64,000 bases of DNA. It comes from Quillaja saponaria. Its lineage: Eukaryota > Streptophyta > Magnoliopsida > Fabales > Quillajaceae. The notes beneath the pieces were generated by a model, which made no database searches, was not told the origin of the DNA, and saw only the letters and a list, made by a program, of their open reading frames with translations. The position numbers and the translations under genes were made by a program. Shown here piece after piece: positions 52,801-63,230 of this stretch. The stretch is taken from positions 8,494,001 to 8,558,000 of the forward strand of contig CM055611.1 of the NCBI GenBank assembly GCA_029379385.1, in the 5' to 3' direction. Each line of letters begins with the position of its first letter. Position 1 is the first letter of the stretch.

Positions 52801-55800
52801 TCTTTTTCTCTTTCTCTTTCTGTGACCCAACTGGTTGATTGCTAAGCTTTTCAAGAAAAGCTCTTAACACGCATCCAAAGGATTTTGGCGGAGACATTTA
52901 GGGATTAAACAAATCGGAGGACTCCAATACTTCTGGTGGTGTTGGATCAAGAATCCGGTGACTTTCATGGCTGAAGTGGCAGTGATAGACTCTCGGTGGT
53001 GGCACATGACCACGTCTAGGCTTCAAAAATTTAAGGTTTTGTAGTTGTAATGATTCTGAGCTTGATGGTGGTGGTCATAAATTTTGATGGCTTCAGAGGG
53101 TGTATTATGGAGATTTTATGTTGCAGTGGCATTTGGATGGTTTTCGGTAGGATCTGGTGGCAATGTTGGTGTTTTAGGGTCGAAATGACAAGAACAGTTT
53201 GGTCGTCTTCGTCAAGTGAGAAGATGGCTGTTGTGGTGGGTGATGGTGGAAAGCGGTGGATTACGATGGAAGATGAGGTTGGGTTTTCTGGCAGTAAGTT
53301 GTTTGGGATGGTTGGATGATTTCGATAGAAGTCACTAGTTAGGATGGTGGTATACTTGATGGCGGCGACTAGTGGAATATAATGATAGATATGTGTTTTG
53401 CGAATATCAAATTGATATAGGATAAACTGGTATTTTAATCGAAAGGGAATCAAAGGGACATTTCAAAAGACAATAATATTTTATATTATCAAAAGCCAAA
53501 TAACAATGTAGCACAAACGGCCATTATATAGACTCTCGTGAAAAATTCTAATGACCAAAACAATCAATGTAGAATCCTAATAAAAAGGAAAACTCTTAAG
53601 ACAAAATAATAAATCTAGAGTCCTAATAAAAATAAGAAAATTCTAAGAAGATACTAAAATTATAAATCAAATCCTAAGTTAACATAATTACAATCAAATC
53701 TTGAAACAAATAATAATTTACTAATTACTCCTAAAATTTTCATTATTCCATTCTCCATCATAATTGGTGAACAATATTTATGTGATCTTCATGTCAAATA
53801 ACCAAAATCACTAAATGATGCAAAAGATGGTTCCAAGCATAACTGGTAAGAGAAGTTTTATAGCATCCTATTCAGTTTTAGTTTAAATTGTCAGCAAAAT
53901 ATTCTTGGTATTAAGAAAAAAATTAAGACCATGATGTCACCCGCCACCTTGTTCTTATAAAGGAAATAGGTGCCAGTGTACTAACGGTAATAGGCAAATT
54001 TTACTTTCTTTTCAAGTTAATTCATACAAATAGGCTTCAATTTTTAGCCATCGTTCTAATTTATTGCAAATCATATTAAACAGTCTTAGATGATATCCAT
54101 GCTTCTGGTTATATTTTATATGGGGGACGTGTGAAACTAATAGAAAATCCACCTCATTTGCTGCTGCTGCTACTGGCATTGATACAGCATTCTCATCCCC
54201 AAGAGCAAGAGCCAACCTCATGTCCTTCTGCTGATGTTTCAGAGGAAATGCCGGTGGATAATTGTTCTGTATCATTGTGGGTCCTTTCATCTTGAACATT
54301 GCATTAGCAATAGCACCCAGATCCTTCCACAAAGTAAAACATATATGGTGAATTATTGTAGCAACAAATTTTTCAACTAAATGTTCTTCGAACTATCTTA
54401 CCAGTACATCAAGGACAGTTTGGGGGCTCAACCCACTTTTGCCAGCCAGTGTGAGTCCCTCTGAAAATGCATTCATCATACTGCCAGGGAGAAAAATATC
54501 ATGGTAATCCACATTTTGACAGTTAAAATATATATAAATAGGGTATAGTATTGCCTCAAGTAAGATTGCAACAGGGAAAATTGATACGTATAATGAGGTA
54601 GTGTTGGCTTGTTAACATTGCACTCAATTTAGAAATAATAAATCTGACAGTTAAATTACTTGTGGTTATATCATAAGAGGATTTTGATGGTGTATCATCT
54701 ATCTTGAATTTTTTATTTTTTAATTCAGGAAGGTTCTGAAAGAAACCATTACCTGCCCATTATCATATTCACAACAAGTTTCATTTTTGCTCCATTTCCA
54801 ACCTCGCCCAAGAAGAAAGACTTCTTCCCCAGAACATCAAAAGCCGGAAGTGCTTCATCATACAGCGCCTACATGTACAGAAGATAAACTGCTGAAATTA
54901 ACTGTACAAGAAATATTCTTTAAGCAACAATGATAAACAGATAATAGAAGCGCCTCTCTTTAAATATTGATAGGACAGGGGGGTGCACAAGAGCAGATAC
55001 TCACATGTTACTCTTCTTTTGAGGTTATTTGGAGAGTTAACAAAAATTTGACGGACGAAGTTTTTTATATATAGAAATGTTTCCAGCAAAAATTGAAATG
55101 CTGAAAGCACCATCTGTGGGGTACTATATATGTGGAAAGGATGCTGAACCCAATTAATCTCATTGCAAAGTGAGCATAAATAACATCAATGTACATGGAA
55201 CAGTTCTATATAATATATTGATCATTAGGTGTGTTGCAAATGTCGGCTAGGATCTATTAAGAGATAGGTAGGGCACTAAATGTCACCAATGGTGACAAGA
55301 AGCCTTTCTCTCTCTGCTTCAAAACATAATTAAAGAGCAGTATGGTGTTTCATAATTTCTTTCTGAACTGAAAAGATATTATATCCATGATAAACAGAAT
55401 GATCAAATTTATGAACATGTATATTATAGATCTTCTCCCCCTTTCCCCAATCGTAGCCTGAGCCTACTTTTAAGAGAAAATCAGTAGCATGACTTCGGGT
55501 GAGTTTGGTTTGGTTCGGTTCGGTTCAATTCAGTTTTAAGAGATATTTCAAACTGCACTGATTTTTCGGTTAACATTCGGTTTTGGTTTTGGTATTTCAC
55601 AATAACCGAACTAACATCATTGGATTCGGTTCAGTTTGCTTCAGTTTACTACTGAACCTCCGTTAGAAGACCAAAAATTATGACACATCAACCATTTAAA
55701 AGAAGTTTATTACGTTTGGGCCACAAAATTGAACCCAACTGACATATTAAGAAGTTGTAATACTCAAAGCTAGGCCCAAATATCTTAAGTAGCAGGATTA

Positions 55801-56165
55801 TGGACTTAGTGGGCTAGTCTTTATAAAAGGAATAGGCTTAATTTTCGGTTTCGGTTTCATTTATTAACTAAAATCAACAAATAACCAAATAGAAAAACGG
55901 TTATGATATTTTCAAAACCGAATGTTCCAAATTATTTTTAAAACCAAAATCGAACCAAAAATAATTCGGTTCATTTCGGTTATTCGATTATAACTGGAAA
56001 ATTCCCACCCCTACCTGCAATATTATAACGCATATCCAGATTTTCAGGGTAACATAAATTTACCTTGTCCCCAGCAAAGAGGATTACTAACTGACCATCT
56101 TCTGCAGGCTTTTTGCTACCTGAAACAGGAGCTTCAATGAAGTGATCGCCTTTTGATCTAATGGC
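40808..56165 (-). CDS. GLYR1: Glyoxylate/succinic semialdehyde reductase 1, five 3' exons
   Basis: NADPH-dependent reductase of the 3-hydroxyisobutyrate dehydrogenase family, which detoxifies glyoxylate and succinic semialdehyde. Minus-strand exons: 56064-56165 ([20 protein letters not shown], substrate-binding signature), 54753-54868 ([20 protein letters not shown] with the catalytic-Lys motif [12 protein letters not shown]), 54402-54480 ([19 protein letters not shown]), 54153-54323 ([39 protein letters not shown]) and 40808-40897 ([16 protein letters not shown] to the stop). Every exon is open, with GT-AG borders and matching phases (102, 116, 79, 171 and 90 nt). The last intron (40898-54152) is about 13.3 kb and is filled with LTR elements. 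The 5' exons for the NADP-binding Rossmann fold (GLGIMG motif) were not found up to 61912, where MUTYH begins on the other strand. The copy may therefore be 5'-truncated. The close match to the cytosolic isoform in [11 protein letters not shown] and [13 protein letters not shown] sequence favours GLYR1 over GLYR2. Confidence 0.85.
40898..41810. other. Start of the giant reductase intron (low-coordinate side)
   Basis: Intron DNA with a long A run at about 41081-41107 followed by AAAC repeats. At 41690-41810 the minus strand has a coding-like stretch, [20 protein letters not shown], that I cannot assign. Confidence 0.5.
41811..42254 (+). repeat. Left LTR of Gypsy-1
   Basis: 444 bp, TG...CA, matching 45538-45925. 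Contains a TATA-like CTTTTATAAAAGACAGG near 42070, the likely promoter. Confidence 0.88.
45538..45925 (+). repeat. Right LTR of Gypsy-1
   Basis: 388 bp. It matches the left LTR but lacks about 50 bp present there around 41925-41985 (an extra AGTATTTTATTA-type stretch). Confidence 0.88.
45926..46589. other. Intron DNA with a 93-bp tandem duplication
   Basis: TAGCATTTT starts at 46376 and again at 46469. The two units (46376-46468 and 46469-46561) share AATAGGCTGTCATCAG, AGTATACA and AGAGTAGGG. At about 45960-46060 the minus strand has a coding-like stretch ([15 protein letters not shown]) that I cannot assign. Confidence 0.65.
47361..47713 (+). repeat. Left LTR of Gypsy-2
   Basis: 353 bp, TG...CA. 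TATA-like GGTATAAAAATTC at about 47559 and a CT-rich run at about 47620-47670. Confidence 0.92.
47744..48670 (+). CDS. Gypsy-2 gag (capsid) ORF
   Basis: Begins [20 protein letters not shown]; a coiled-coil-like N-terminus is followed by the retrotransposon gag domain ([30 protein letters not shown]). A TAG at 48668-48670 ends the frame before the zinc knuckle. The same frame then continues open, so this is a stop inside what is normally one polyprotein rather than a natural gag end. Confidence 0.85.
   Translation: MVNVNGTVIDQRFTAIEAQMEAMDNRFTTSTQELKASAQEAQVRTDLKLQEVMDAVALIQTSMAELRAAQFHPEVIREPILANPPGIPRAPPEVRRPPPVNIQVPPVHPQMGVEVPEMEIHDYHLLKRVAQVEFPCFEGDNLRGWLFKCQEFFEVDQTPENLKVRIAAMHFGEKVVEWYQGFLEERNMQRPPWNEFQQALQIRFQGNVLARPVIALKHLKQENSVEEYNEKFEVLKNRCTMNKEVLLDHYLGGLKEEIVHGISLVEIQSLAHAMNLARNQENFLNSTIYKKSSQNSSYKPYQNTYNQS
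48785..50764 (+). pseudogene. Gypsy-2 nucleocapsid, protease, RT and RNase H ORF
   Basis: Same frame as gag. It contains a zinc-knuckle relic ([14 protein letters not shown], with the usual His reading Tyr), protease active site IDSGSTHNF, the RT motifs [22 protein letters not shown] and FFDDILVYS, and the start of RNase H ([14 protein letters not shown]). The frame is lost at about 50745 within RNase H; RNase H homology continues in another frame to about 50985, with a stop near 50897. Confidence 0.85.
50919..52587 (+). pseudogene. Gypsy-2 integrase and chromodomain region
   Basis: Two frames, 50919-51722 and 51799-52587, meet at a frame change near 51715. The first holds the H2C2 zinc-binding module ([12 protein letters not shown] to TCEVCQRFK) and the catalytic core ([25 protein letters not shown]). 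The second holds the core end ([19 protein letters not shown]) and a chromodomain-like tail ([19 protein letters not shown]). The tail places the element with plant chromoviruses, which use it to target chromatin. Confidence 0.85.
52503..52869 (+). repeat. Right LTR of Gypsy-2
   Basis: 367 bp, matching the left LTR with a 14-nt longer CT-rich run. The last pol frame runs 85 nt into this LTR before stopping at 52587. Confidence 0.92.
52875..54152. other. Intron DNA, including interior and right LTR of the older element
   Basis: 52875-53372 is GC-richer sequence of the older minus-strand element; open frames there have no recognised domain. 53373-53760 is its probable LTR. 53761-54152 is reductase intron without recognised features. 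Confidence 0.5.
55490..56015. repeat. Foldback / MITE-like repeat rich in GGTTCGGTTCGG
   Basis: The left part has GGTTTGGTTCGGTTCGGTTC. The right part has the complementary sense (AACCAAAAATAATTCGGTTC and CCAAAATCGAACC) and ends ATTCCCACCCCTAC. CGGTT/AACCG clusters in opposite orientation and a CCCACCCCTA end resemble common plant hAT-type MITEs. It lies in an intron of the reductase. Exact ends and target duplication not determined. Confidence 0.45.
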
Positions 56166-56929
56166 CTGTAGAAATTAATTGTCATCTTACCAATTTATTT
56201 GAACATATGTTTTTGTATTTATCAAACCAAAACTAATAAGTTATGATTAAAACAACTAGGTCATGAGTATTTTTAATTAGTATTTTAAACCTAATTTTTA
56301 AATATGTATATATATAATGGTGAAAGTGATAAAAATATATTTTAATCTAAAACCTAAGACTTAATCAGGAACAAATCTTAAAATTATGATATTTTTTATT
56401 TTTTTTACTTGTAAAGTTATCACACTTAATGATTATTGATTATTTGTACTTTATAAGTTCTATTTTTCTCTTTTAAGCAAGAAAACACTTATTATGTTAA
56501 GTGTGTACATATAATAGTGATGGATGAATAAGATGGGGCCATGTTCATGTGAGTTGGTCTGCTCCTCCTAAATTGTATGTGTTTTATTTTTTTTTTATCT
56601 TTTTAATTTCTTTATATTTTCTTTGCCATCAATTGTCCATCCTCCATCCAAAATTGACAAGTCTTTCCTTCTTAGGCCAGGTTTATGATGGCTTGAGCAA
56701 TTGGATTCTTATCCAAGTTCTCTCTAATACGGTCATGCATCAAAGTAGCAACATGACTAGTTGACATGTGCACTACATAAGTGATTGCCGCAAGCTCAGC
56801 CTTGCAACTAAGGGCTTGTTGTCTAATTACTTTTTCTTACCTTGTTCTCAAATTAAAAGTAAACCTTAGGTAGAAATTCATGCCAATGACCCTGCTTGGG
56901 TGTTACCTTCGATTGAGTAAAGAAATGAC
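56166..56929. other. AT-rich DNA upstream of the last visible reductase exon
   Basis: No Rossmann-fold exon of the reductase found here. No other gene recognised. Confidence 0.5.
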
Positions 56930-59900
56930 TAATCGCTCATAAACAATGAATAATGAATAACAACAAGCATCTAAACAATGAACTTTGACCCTAAAAAATA
57001 GTGCCTCCACGCTCATAAACAATGAATAACAACAAGCATCTCCTTCTCTTGAGTTGTATATCTCCTCTTAACTTGTGGTAACTTATGACTCTTATAAGCT
57101 ACTGGATAGAACAAGACTCTCATTTGTACTTCAAAAAGCTTCAAGATATCTGGCAAGGCTAAAACCAAATCACTAATCATAAACAGCTTCATGTCTTCGA
57201 ATACAACTAAACATGGTTCATCCCAATGCTAAATAATTCCCTTCTTCAGTTGACTCTATTAGGGGCGCAACTTTCATTGAATAACGTTAAACAAACCGCA
57301 TGTAGTAATTTGCTAAACTAATGAAAGAGCATAGTTCATTCACACTTGTTGGAGTCTTCCACTGTTGGACGACCCTCACTTAATTTATCTAAGTCCATTT
57401 GGATACGACCACGCTCAATGGTGTGGCAGAGAAATTTAATTTGTTCCTACACAAAAGAACACTTTTACCTTTTCACAAACAATTGATTCTTTCTCAATCT
57501 GTTGAAAATCAGCTGCAAGTGCTTCTTATAATTTTTCAGTGTGGAGCTATTGTTCACAATGTCATCCAAGTAGACCATAACGAAATTGTCCAGTTACCTA
57601 CAAAAAAAAAAAACCTAGCTCATGAGACTGCAAAACGTAACTGGTGCATTAGTGAATCAAAATGGCATAAACAAGAACTTGAATGCACCATATCAGGTAA
57701 CATAAGTCTTCTTCGACTCATCCCCCCAGCAATGCTGTGTGAACTTCCTGACCTCAAATCAACCCTCTGAAGTACCTGCATCACTCAGCCAGCATAAAAA
57801 TAAAAATAAAAATGCAATGAACAGTAATTTAAAATTATTCCACATTATAACCTTATTGAGCATCCTGTAATCCATACATATTGGTAGGCTCCCATCCTAC
57901 TTCTTCTAAAATAGCATTAGTGCTTCAAACATTATCTTTGAAGACCAAATGAACCCTGACTCAAGTAGTTCATTTAGTTGTCTCCTAAGCTCTGCCAACT
58001 CAGGTGGTGCCATCTTGTAAAGAGCCATTGTGGGTGGCTTAATGCATAACATTAACTCAATCTCATGATTAATAGCCCTGTGTAGTGATAAGGTTTGTGG
58101 AAGCTTGTTAGGCATGATTCCTTTAAAACTCCCTGTATTTCTAACATCACTAACTCTTCATACCCTTGATCCTCAGTAACCAAGGGTACTTTTACAAAAG
58201 TAAGCTCATAGCGCTTCTTCTTGAATTGTAGAGCCAATAATAACAAAGTTTCACTAGGTTGCTTGATTACGATTGGCACATATATCATGTTACTCCCTCA
58301 TTATCATGAGATAACTAGCATTATAGACTATAATTACTTTTGTGGGCAAACATGAACTCCATTCCAAGAACTACATCAAAATCATCAATCTTGGCCACCA
58401 CAAAATTAACTTCCCTCGCACATTTCAAGCTTCATAGACACTTGCTTGGCTTTTCTCTCAGTAAGAAAGGGTTCAAAATTAATAGCTTTCATCTAACCTG
58501 AGTCTTTCTCCAATTTCAAGCCTAACTTTTTGTCAACTTAGAAACAAAGTTGTGGGTAGCCTCAGTATTTAGTATGACACTTGTGGTCGAATTCCCACCC
58601 AGATGGCCCTTCACAAACATAAGACCTTTATCACCACTTTTCTAGAACTCTCAGCATGTTTCTTGAGTTCCCCAATGAATCAAAACACCCCCATCCTCCA
58701 CTGATCATCCTTATCCCCATCGACTTGAGTCTAAGGTGTTTCAAGAACTGAAGCTTGCAAAGCATTTAATGCAATTCTCTATGGACAAACATTAACTAAA
58801 TGTGGACCATTAAACAAGAAGATAAGAGATTTTCTTGCTTTTGGATGTAAACAAATACTTACAACAACTATGCAATGTTAGTGGAGGAAGGTTTGCTTAA
58901 TTCTGTTCCCCCACTCTTGCTCTTTTCCGGCTTGCCAAACTGTCTGTGGCTACCTCTATTAGAAGATTGTTGTGGTTTCTTACTAGCAGAGCTCTTAAGA
59001 GAGTAGTCTGTCAAGCACTCGGCTACCCCTCTAATATGTGGCTAAATCCTAGACCCATTATCATTGAAGTTCAATTTTGCCCATGGCTTTAGCCATTCGA
59101 GAAAATTGAACATCTTGTCCTTCTCTGACATGTCACGAATATCAAACATCAACCCTGCAAGTCTCTTCACATACTCAAGGATGGTCCCCGTTTGTTTTAG
59201 TTCTCTCAAGTTATGCCCAGTAATGCACTCAACATTTTCGAGAAAGAATTAGGCCTTCAGATCTTGCCTCAAATCTTCTTACGTGTCAATCACACACATA
59301 CCATCTTGTATGTCAACATACTTTGTCCTCCACCAAAGCTTCGCATCTTGAAAAGGTACAAAGTAGCCATTAACCTTTGCTTATTCCGAATCCATTCTCA
59401 CTACGTGGAAGTATTGCTTCATGTTAAACAAATGTTTTTTTCAATTTCATAGCATCACGTGCCCATTCATAGGCCTGAGGCTTAAGAAGTTTCATTCAAC
59501 GCTAACCCATACCCTTAACATATGGGTTATGGTTATCAATACCAACCGCTCTCATGGTTAGGTTGACCTTGACTCACCAAGTTCAGCTCTCATAGTGTCC
59601 ATGTCATCCAAATTGACTGCTCCCTCCAGTCGTCTTGAGGCTTGGTCAATACCATCCACTAGCTCCTCGAGTACGGGAGCAATTTTACTCGTGCCTTGGT
59701 CATCTTTGCTCCTCTCAAGTGCACGCGAATGACTAAGTTTTCAAGGGCTTTGAATTAGGTCAGGAATATTGTACTTATTCAACAAAGCCCTATATCTTAG
59801 TCATAAAGTCACCTACTCTTAACAACTTGACCATTTAGGGGTCGATCCAATTGAATTGCTATTAATTTGTCATGTTCTTCAACATGACTAGTTCCTTAAT

Positions 59901-59960
59901 AGATCAGAATGAAATTCTACTCCTTAACGGCTTAGAACATAACTCTAACACCAGTTGTCA
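56930..59960 (-). mobile_element. Decayed Ty3/Gypsy element, minus strand (Gypsy-3)
   Basis: On the minus strand, from right to left: a degraded primer-binding-like TGGTGTTAGAG near 59950; gag-like sequence at about 59540-59660 and around 59000-59400; a protease-to-RT spacer at 58052-58288; RT start at 57906-58115 (YKMAPPELAELRRQLNELLE); RT catalytic region near 57560-57600 (MVYLDDIV); and RNase H-like sequence near 57060-57240 (LVLALPDILKLFEV). Many stops and frame changes. No integrase or left LTR seen, and the right LTR beyond 59957 is not defined. An old truncated copy. Confidence 0.7.
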
Positions 59961-61912
59961 TAGGCAGTCTTTACTAGCACGCAAAGACATTTGTTCGTAG
60001 CACTTGTTATCCCCTCGTGGGTAGCAAGTTAGCTTTTCGAATGCCTCTTGGGTGTCAACTTGAGGGGCTAGTGTGAACAAATGTAGGCAAGTTTGTAAGC
60101 AAGTGAGCAACAAGAATGCAAATTTCACATAAATTGCAAGAAAATGATTAACATTCTCATTAATTACTCTTAGTGTAGGGGAAGTTTACTAGCAACACGA
60201 AGTAAGTCCGACGAGCACATGTATAAAGTTCATTATTCACTAACTATTCACCCTCTAAATAGCATTTTGCAACAAAGTCCCTCTGGAAAGATCAAAGATA
60301 ATTTTTCTCAGTTATCACAAAATACTATTGAATTATTGTAATATGATGTATCAATTCCCTATGTCAAGGTACCCTATAATGGTGCCCATCACAAGGTAAG
60401 CGGCCATATACGACATGTACTGGACAAACTTGGATTGTGACAATAAAGCATTGCCATAGCTGCCAACTACGTGGAAGTGTCGTTGGAACTATCTAAGTAA
60501 ATGACACAGTGAATCTTCTTTTGAAAAACCACCATTGATTCACATACCTAGCAGAAACGCAGTTGAATGTATGCATTACTAAATCGACTTGGGCTAGATT
60601 TAAAAATAAATTTGTGGAATAAATGACATTGGAGTAGACTAAAGGACGAACGGTGACTCTCAGCCACCATCCAAATCCCTTTTATCCCTCATTTCCAATA
60701 AAACAATGTAGCAAAGCAAAGCAACTGATAGAAAAGGAATAAATAGTATGCATCTTCTCTGACTCTACCCACTACAGTCTCCTTCTTTTGCGCAAAGGCC
60801 ACACTGTCCAACGTTCACTCCACAAATGAACATGGGCTGCAATAAGGGAAATCCTACTTTTGGATGTACGTGAAAGGCTCCCTCACATTCCCTGTACCCT
60901 TATTTTTAAAGTTTTAATAAATAGATGAAATGAATTATATTGAATAAGGAATGTTTATAAATTAAATCAAATTTACCCAATTTTAAAACACCTATATTTC
61001 AGTCAAACTCTAAATGATTGTAGATAGATAAAATTAGAATGCACTTAACTAAAATCCCACATATCAGTTTTAAAATTAGAATGCATTTAAAACATGAGTC
61101 CTCTAGTCCCGCAATCCCAATGAATTCAAGAGTCACTCCAACTTTTTTATTTGGTTTCATTCTTTCACAGTTTAAAGTGTAAAAAGGGAACATATATGAT
61201 TAAAATAATATGAATGGAGAAAAGACATGCATAAGAAAAATGACGTTTATCATTTTTTCCATTTGAGAGTTTAAAGGGTGAAGAGAAAAGAATTAAATAT
61301 ATTTCTTGTTTGGGAGATGGAAGAAATTGGAAAAAATATACAATTATATTTTTACATTATGTCCCTAAAATATTTTATTTAATTTTATAAGTATTTAGTA
61401 GAAATAATTGAGTATATTTATCACTATAAATAAAAATTATATCATTTCTACTCCTTCTGTCATGAAAAACATACAACCAATAACATTAGAAAAGTTACGT
61501 GTTACTAATGGTGATTGAGCATCGCATAAGGGGCTAATGATAGTTCAAAATCGAAGACATCATCTTGGGAGGGATACCTTATTAAAAAGAGCTCGACAGA
61601 ATCTCGAAGAATTATTCTCATATTTGTGGAGAAACTAGAAACCCATAAACCCAAAAGTTGTGTGTTACAATTGCTGATAAGTTTATCTTAGGGACCCAAC
61701 ATTAAGTGTGTACCTTAATTATCTTTTCGTTTGTCTTTATGGATAAAAAAATAAAATTGTACAAGTCCCTCTTTTCGCTTTCCCCAAGCGGGAAGTTCCT
61801 CGTATTTTTCTTCAATCTAATGGCTTCGAAAATTTAAATTTTGATGAGGGTTACCGCTATCGTCAGGGACTTCGAAATAACACGCACAATGGAGCTGTCC
61901 GTTTAAGTGTGA
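59961..61912. other. Intergenic DNA, possible LTR remnant and MUTYH promoter
   Basis: 59961 to about 60300 may be the LTR of the decayed minus-strand Gypsy element. The rest is AT-rich with no gene recognised. 61740-61912 is the likely MUTYH promoter and 5' UTR. Confidence 0.4.
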
Positions 61913-63230
61913 ATGTTTACGACTGCCATTAGATTCGGGAACGCATTTCTGAATTCACTAGTGATTTCAAGTATGTCGGACGGCAAGCGAAATGGGCAGC
62001 CAAAGCAGCAGCAAAATCAAAAGAGGAAGAAAGTAACCAAGCTACACAACAAAACGCCGCCACCTCCAACTATAGAAGACATAGAAGATATAGTCCCGTC
62101 GTCGTTCACAGAAGACGAAACCCACAAAATGAGGGAGTCTCTGTTAAAGTGGTACGACCTCAACCGCAGGGATCTCCCTTGGAGGAGATTGAATCACACT
62201 AGTAAAGAAGAAGATCAATCAGAATTAGATACAAGAGCTTATGGTGTGTGGGTGTCAGAAGTAATGCTACAGCAGACCCGGGTTCAGACTGTTATAGGCT
62301 ATTACAATCGCTGGATGGAAAAGTGGCCTACCATTCACCATTTAGCTCAGGCTACTCTTGAGGTTTTTTAGGGCCCCTTTGCTTTCCTTTTGTTATGTCA
62401 AGTTCATAAGGTGAGACTTGGTGGGTTGTGGTTTCGTCATAGGATATGATTTCAGTGATGGAACTTTGCAAATTATGAGACTTTTTTTGATTTCATGTTT
62501 CCAGATCAATACCTGTGAACTTCCATACTTTTTTGTACCAATCTCAAGTTTTCAACTGAAAATTAATGCAAGTATTATCTCTTGAAGTTCATTAATCAAA
62601 CTTCAATTGGCAATTACCAAGTGAAATAGGCCTTTGCTTGATTTATTGGATTGGTTAGGATTCCTGATGCCATTGCGAAAGTGAAACTGACAATGGCCAG
62701 ATTTGGGGTGTCTTGCATCTAGCTTTCTAGTTTCTATAATGGATAGCATTAGAGGAAACAAAAATTTATGTTTGTAAATGGTGGAAATAAGTCATGGTGT
62801 TGCTAAGCATTCAAATCGAAGATTTATGTTGCATGAAGTTTTAAGAATTTTTCATTAATTGAGTTTTAACTCATGGCAATCTGTTTTGGTCTATGTTTAA
62901 TTTCTTTGTTGCTATTTATGTTCAAAAATTTATTTGTTGCTATTTGAATTTCATATGCTTAAACAAGACTACTTGTTGAAGTTAATTCTTAGGGCATTTC
63001 TTCAAGGTACTTTTACTTTCAAATGCTGATGATAATACTGTAATGAGTAATTTAATTTGGTTTATTTACTTTCTCTTTTACATCTGGGTTGCATCCATTA
63101 GAGTATCTTTTCCCTCCTTAATTTTTCCCCTTTTTTGGTATCATCACCCTGAAGATTTTTGCTTTTGCAGGAAGTGAATGAAATGTGGGTAGGTTTGGGC
63201 TATTATCGACGAGCTCGTTTTCTTTCAGAG
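61913..63230 (+). CDS. MUTYH: Adenine DNA glycosylase MUTYH, first two exons
   Basis: Base-excision repair enzyme that removes A mispaired with 8-oxoguanine, in nucleus and organelles. Exon 1 (61913-62362) starts [20 protein letters not shown], then a Lys/Gln-rich stretch ([13 protein letters not shown], a possible nuclear signal), followed by the glycosylase start ([16 protein letters not shown]) and the highly conserved [20 protein letters not shown], which includes the Glu expected in the active site. Exon 2 (63171-63230) reads [20 protein letters not shown]. Borders are GT-AG and phase 0. The helix-hairpin-helix, the catalytic Asp, the Fe-S cluster Cys residues and the NUDIX-like end are not in the window; no further exon was recognised up to 64000, so the gene continues to the right. 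Start choice: first ATG of the open frame. A second in-frame Met (SSMSDGKRN) could be used; the extra N-terminus could act as a transit peptide. Confidence 0.88.

Larger units (their letters stand above)
47356..52874 (+). mobile_element. Ty3/Gypsy chromovirus-type LTR retrotransposon (Gypsy-2), near full length
   Basis: LTRs 47361-47713 and 52503-52869 start TGTTACGAAGCAGA and end GCTCTTAACA. A perfect 5-bp target duplication CGCAT flanks the element (47356-47360 and 52870-52874). Primer-binding site TGGTATCAGAGC at 47715-47726; polypyrimidine-complement tract AGAAAGAGGCAT before the right LTR. It encodes gag, protease, RT, RNase H, integrase and a C-terminal chromodomain-like segment, in that order, which defines Ty3/Gypsy. 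The LTRs are nearly identical apart from a 14-nt length difference in a CT-rich run, so the insertion looks fairly recent. The coding region is broken by stops or frame changes at about 48668, 50745, 50897 and 51715. Confidence 0.93.
46590..53760 (-). mobile_element. Older LTR element remnant, host of the Gypsy-2 insertion
   Basis: Two diverged direct repeats lie 7 kb apart: 46590-46733 and 53620-53760. Both contain TCCTAATAAAAA, ATTATAAATCAAATCCTA and end ATTCTCCATCA. On the minus strand the right copy reads as an LTR starting TGATGGAGAATGG, with TATA-like TCTATATAATGG near 53535, and probably ends near 53373. The left copy is truncated. Without the 5.5-kb Gypsy-2 inside it, the element would span about 1.65 kb, so most of its interior was already lost. 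No protein domains recognised. Confidence 0.55.

Noticed and set aside
53031..53453. Minus-strand ORF of 140 codons in the older element
   Set aside because: Overlaps a probable LTR/interior border and is Thr/Ile/His-rich with no recognised domain.
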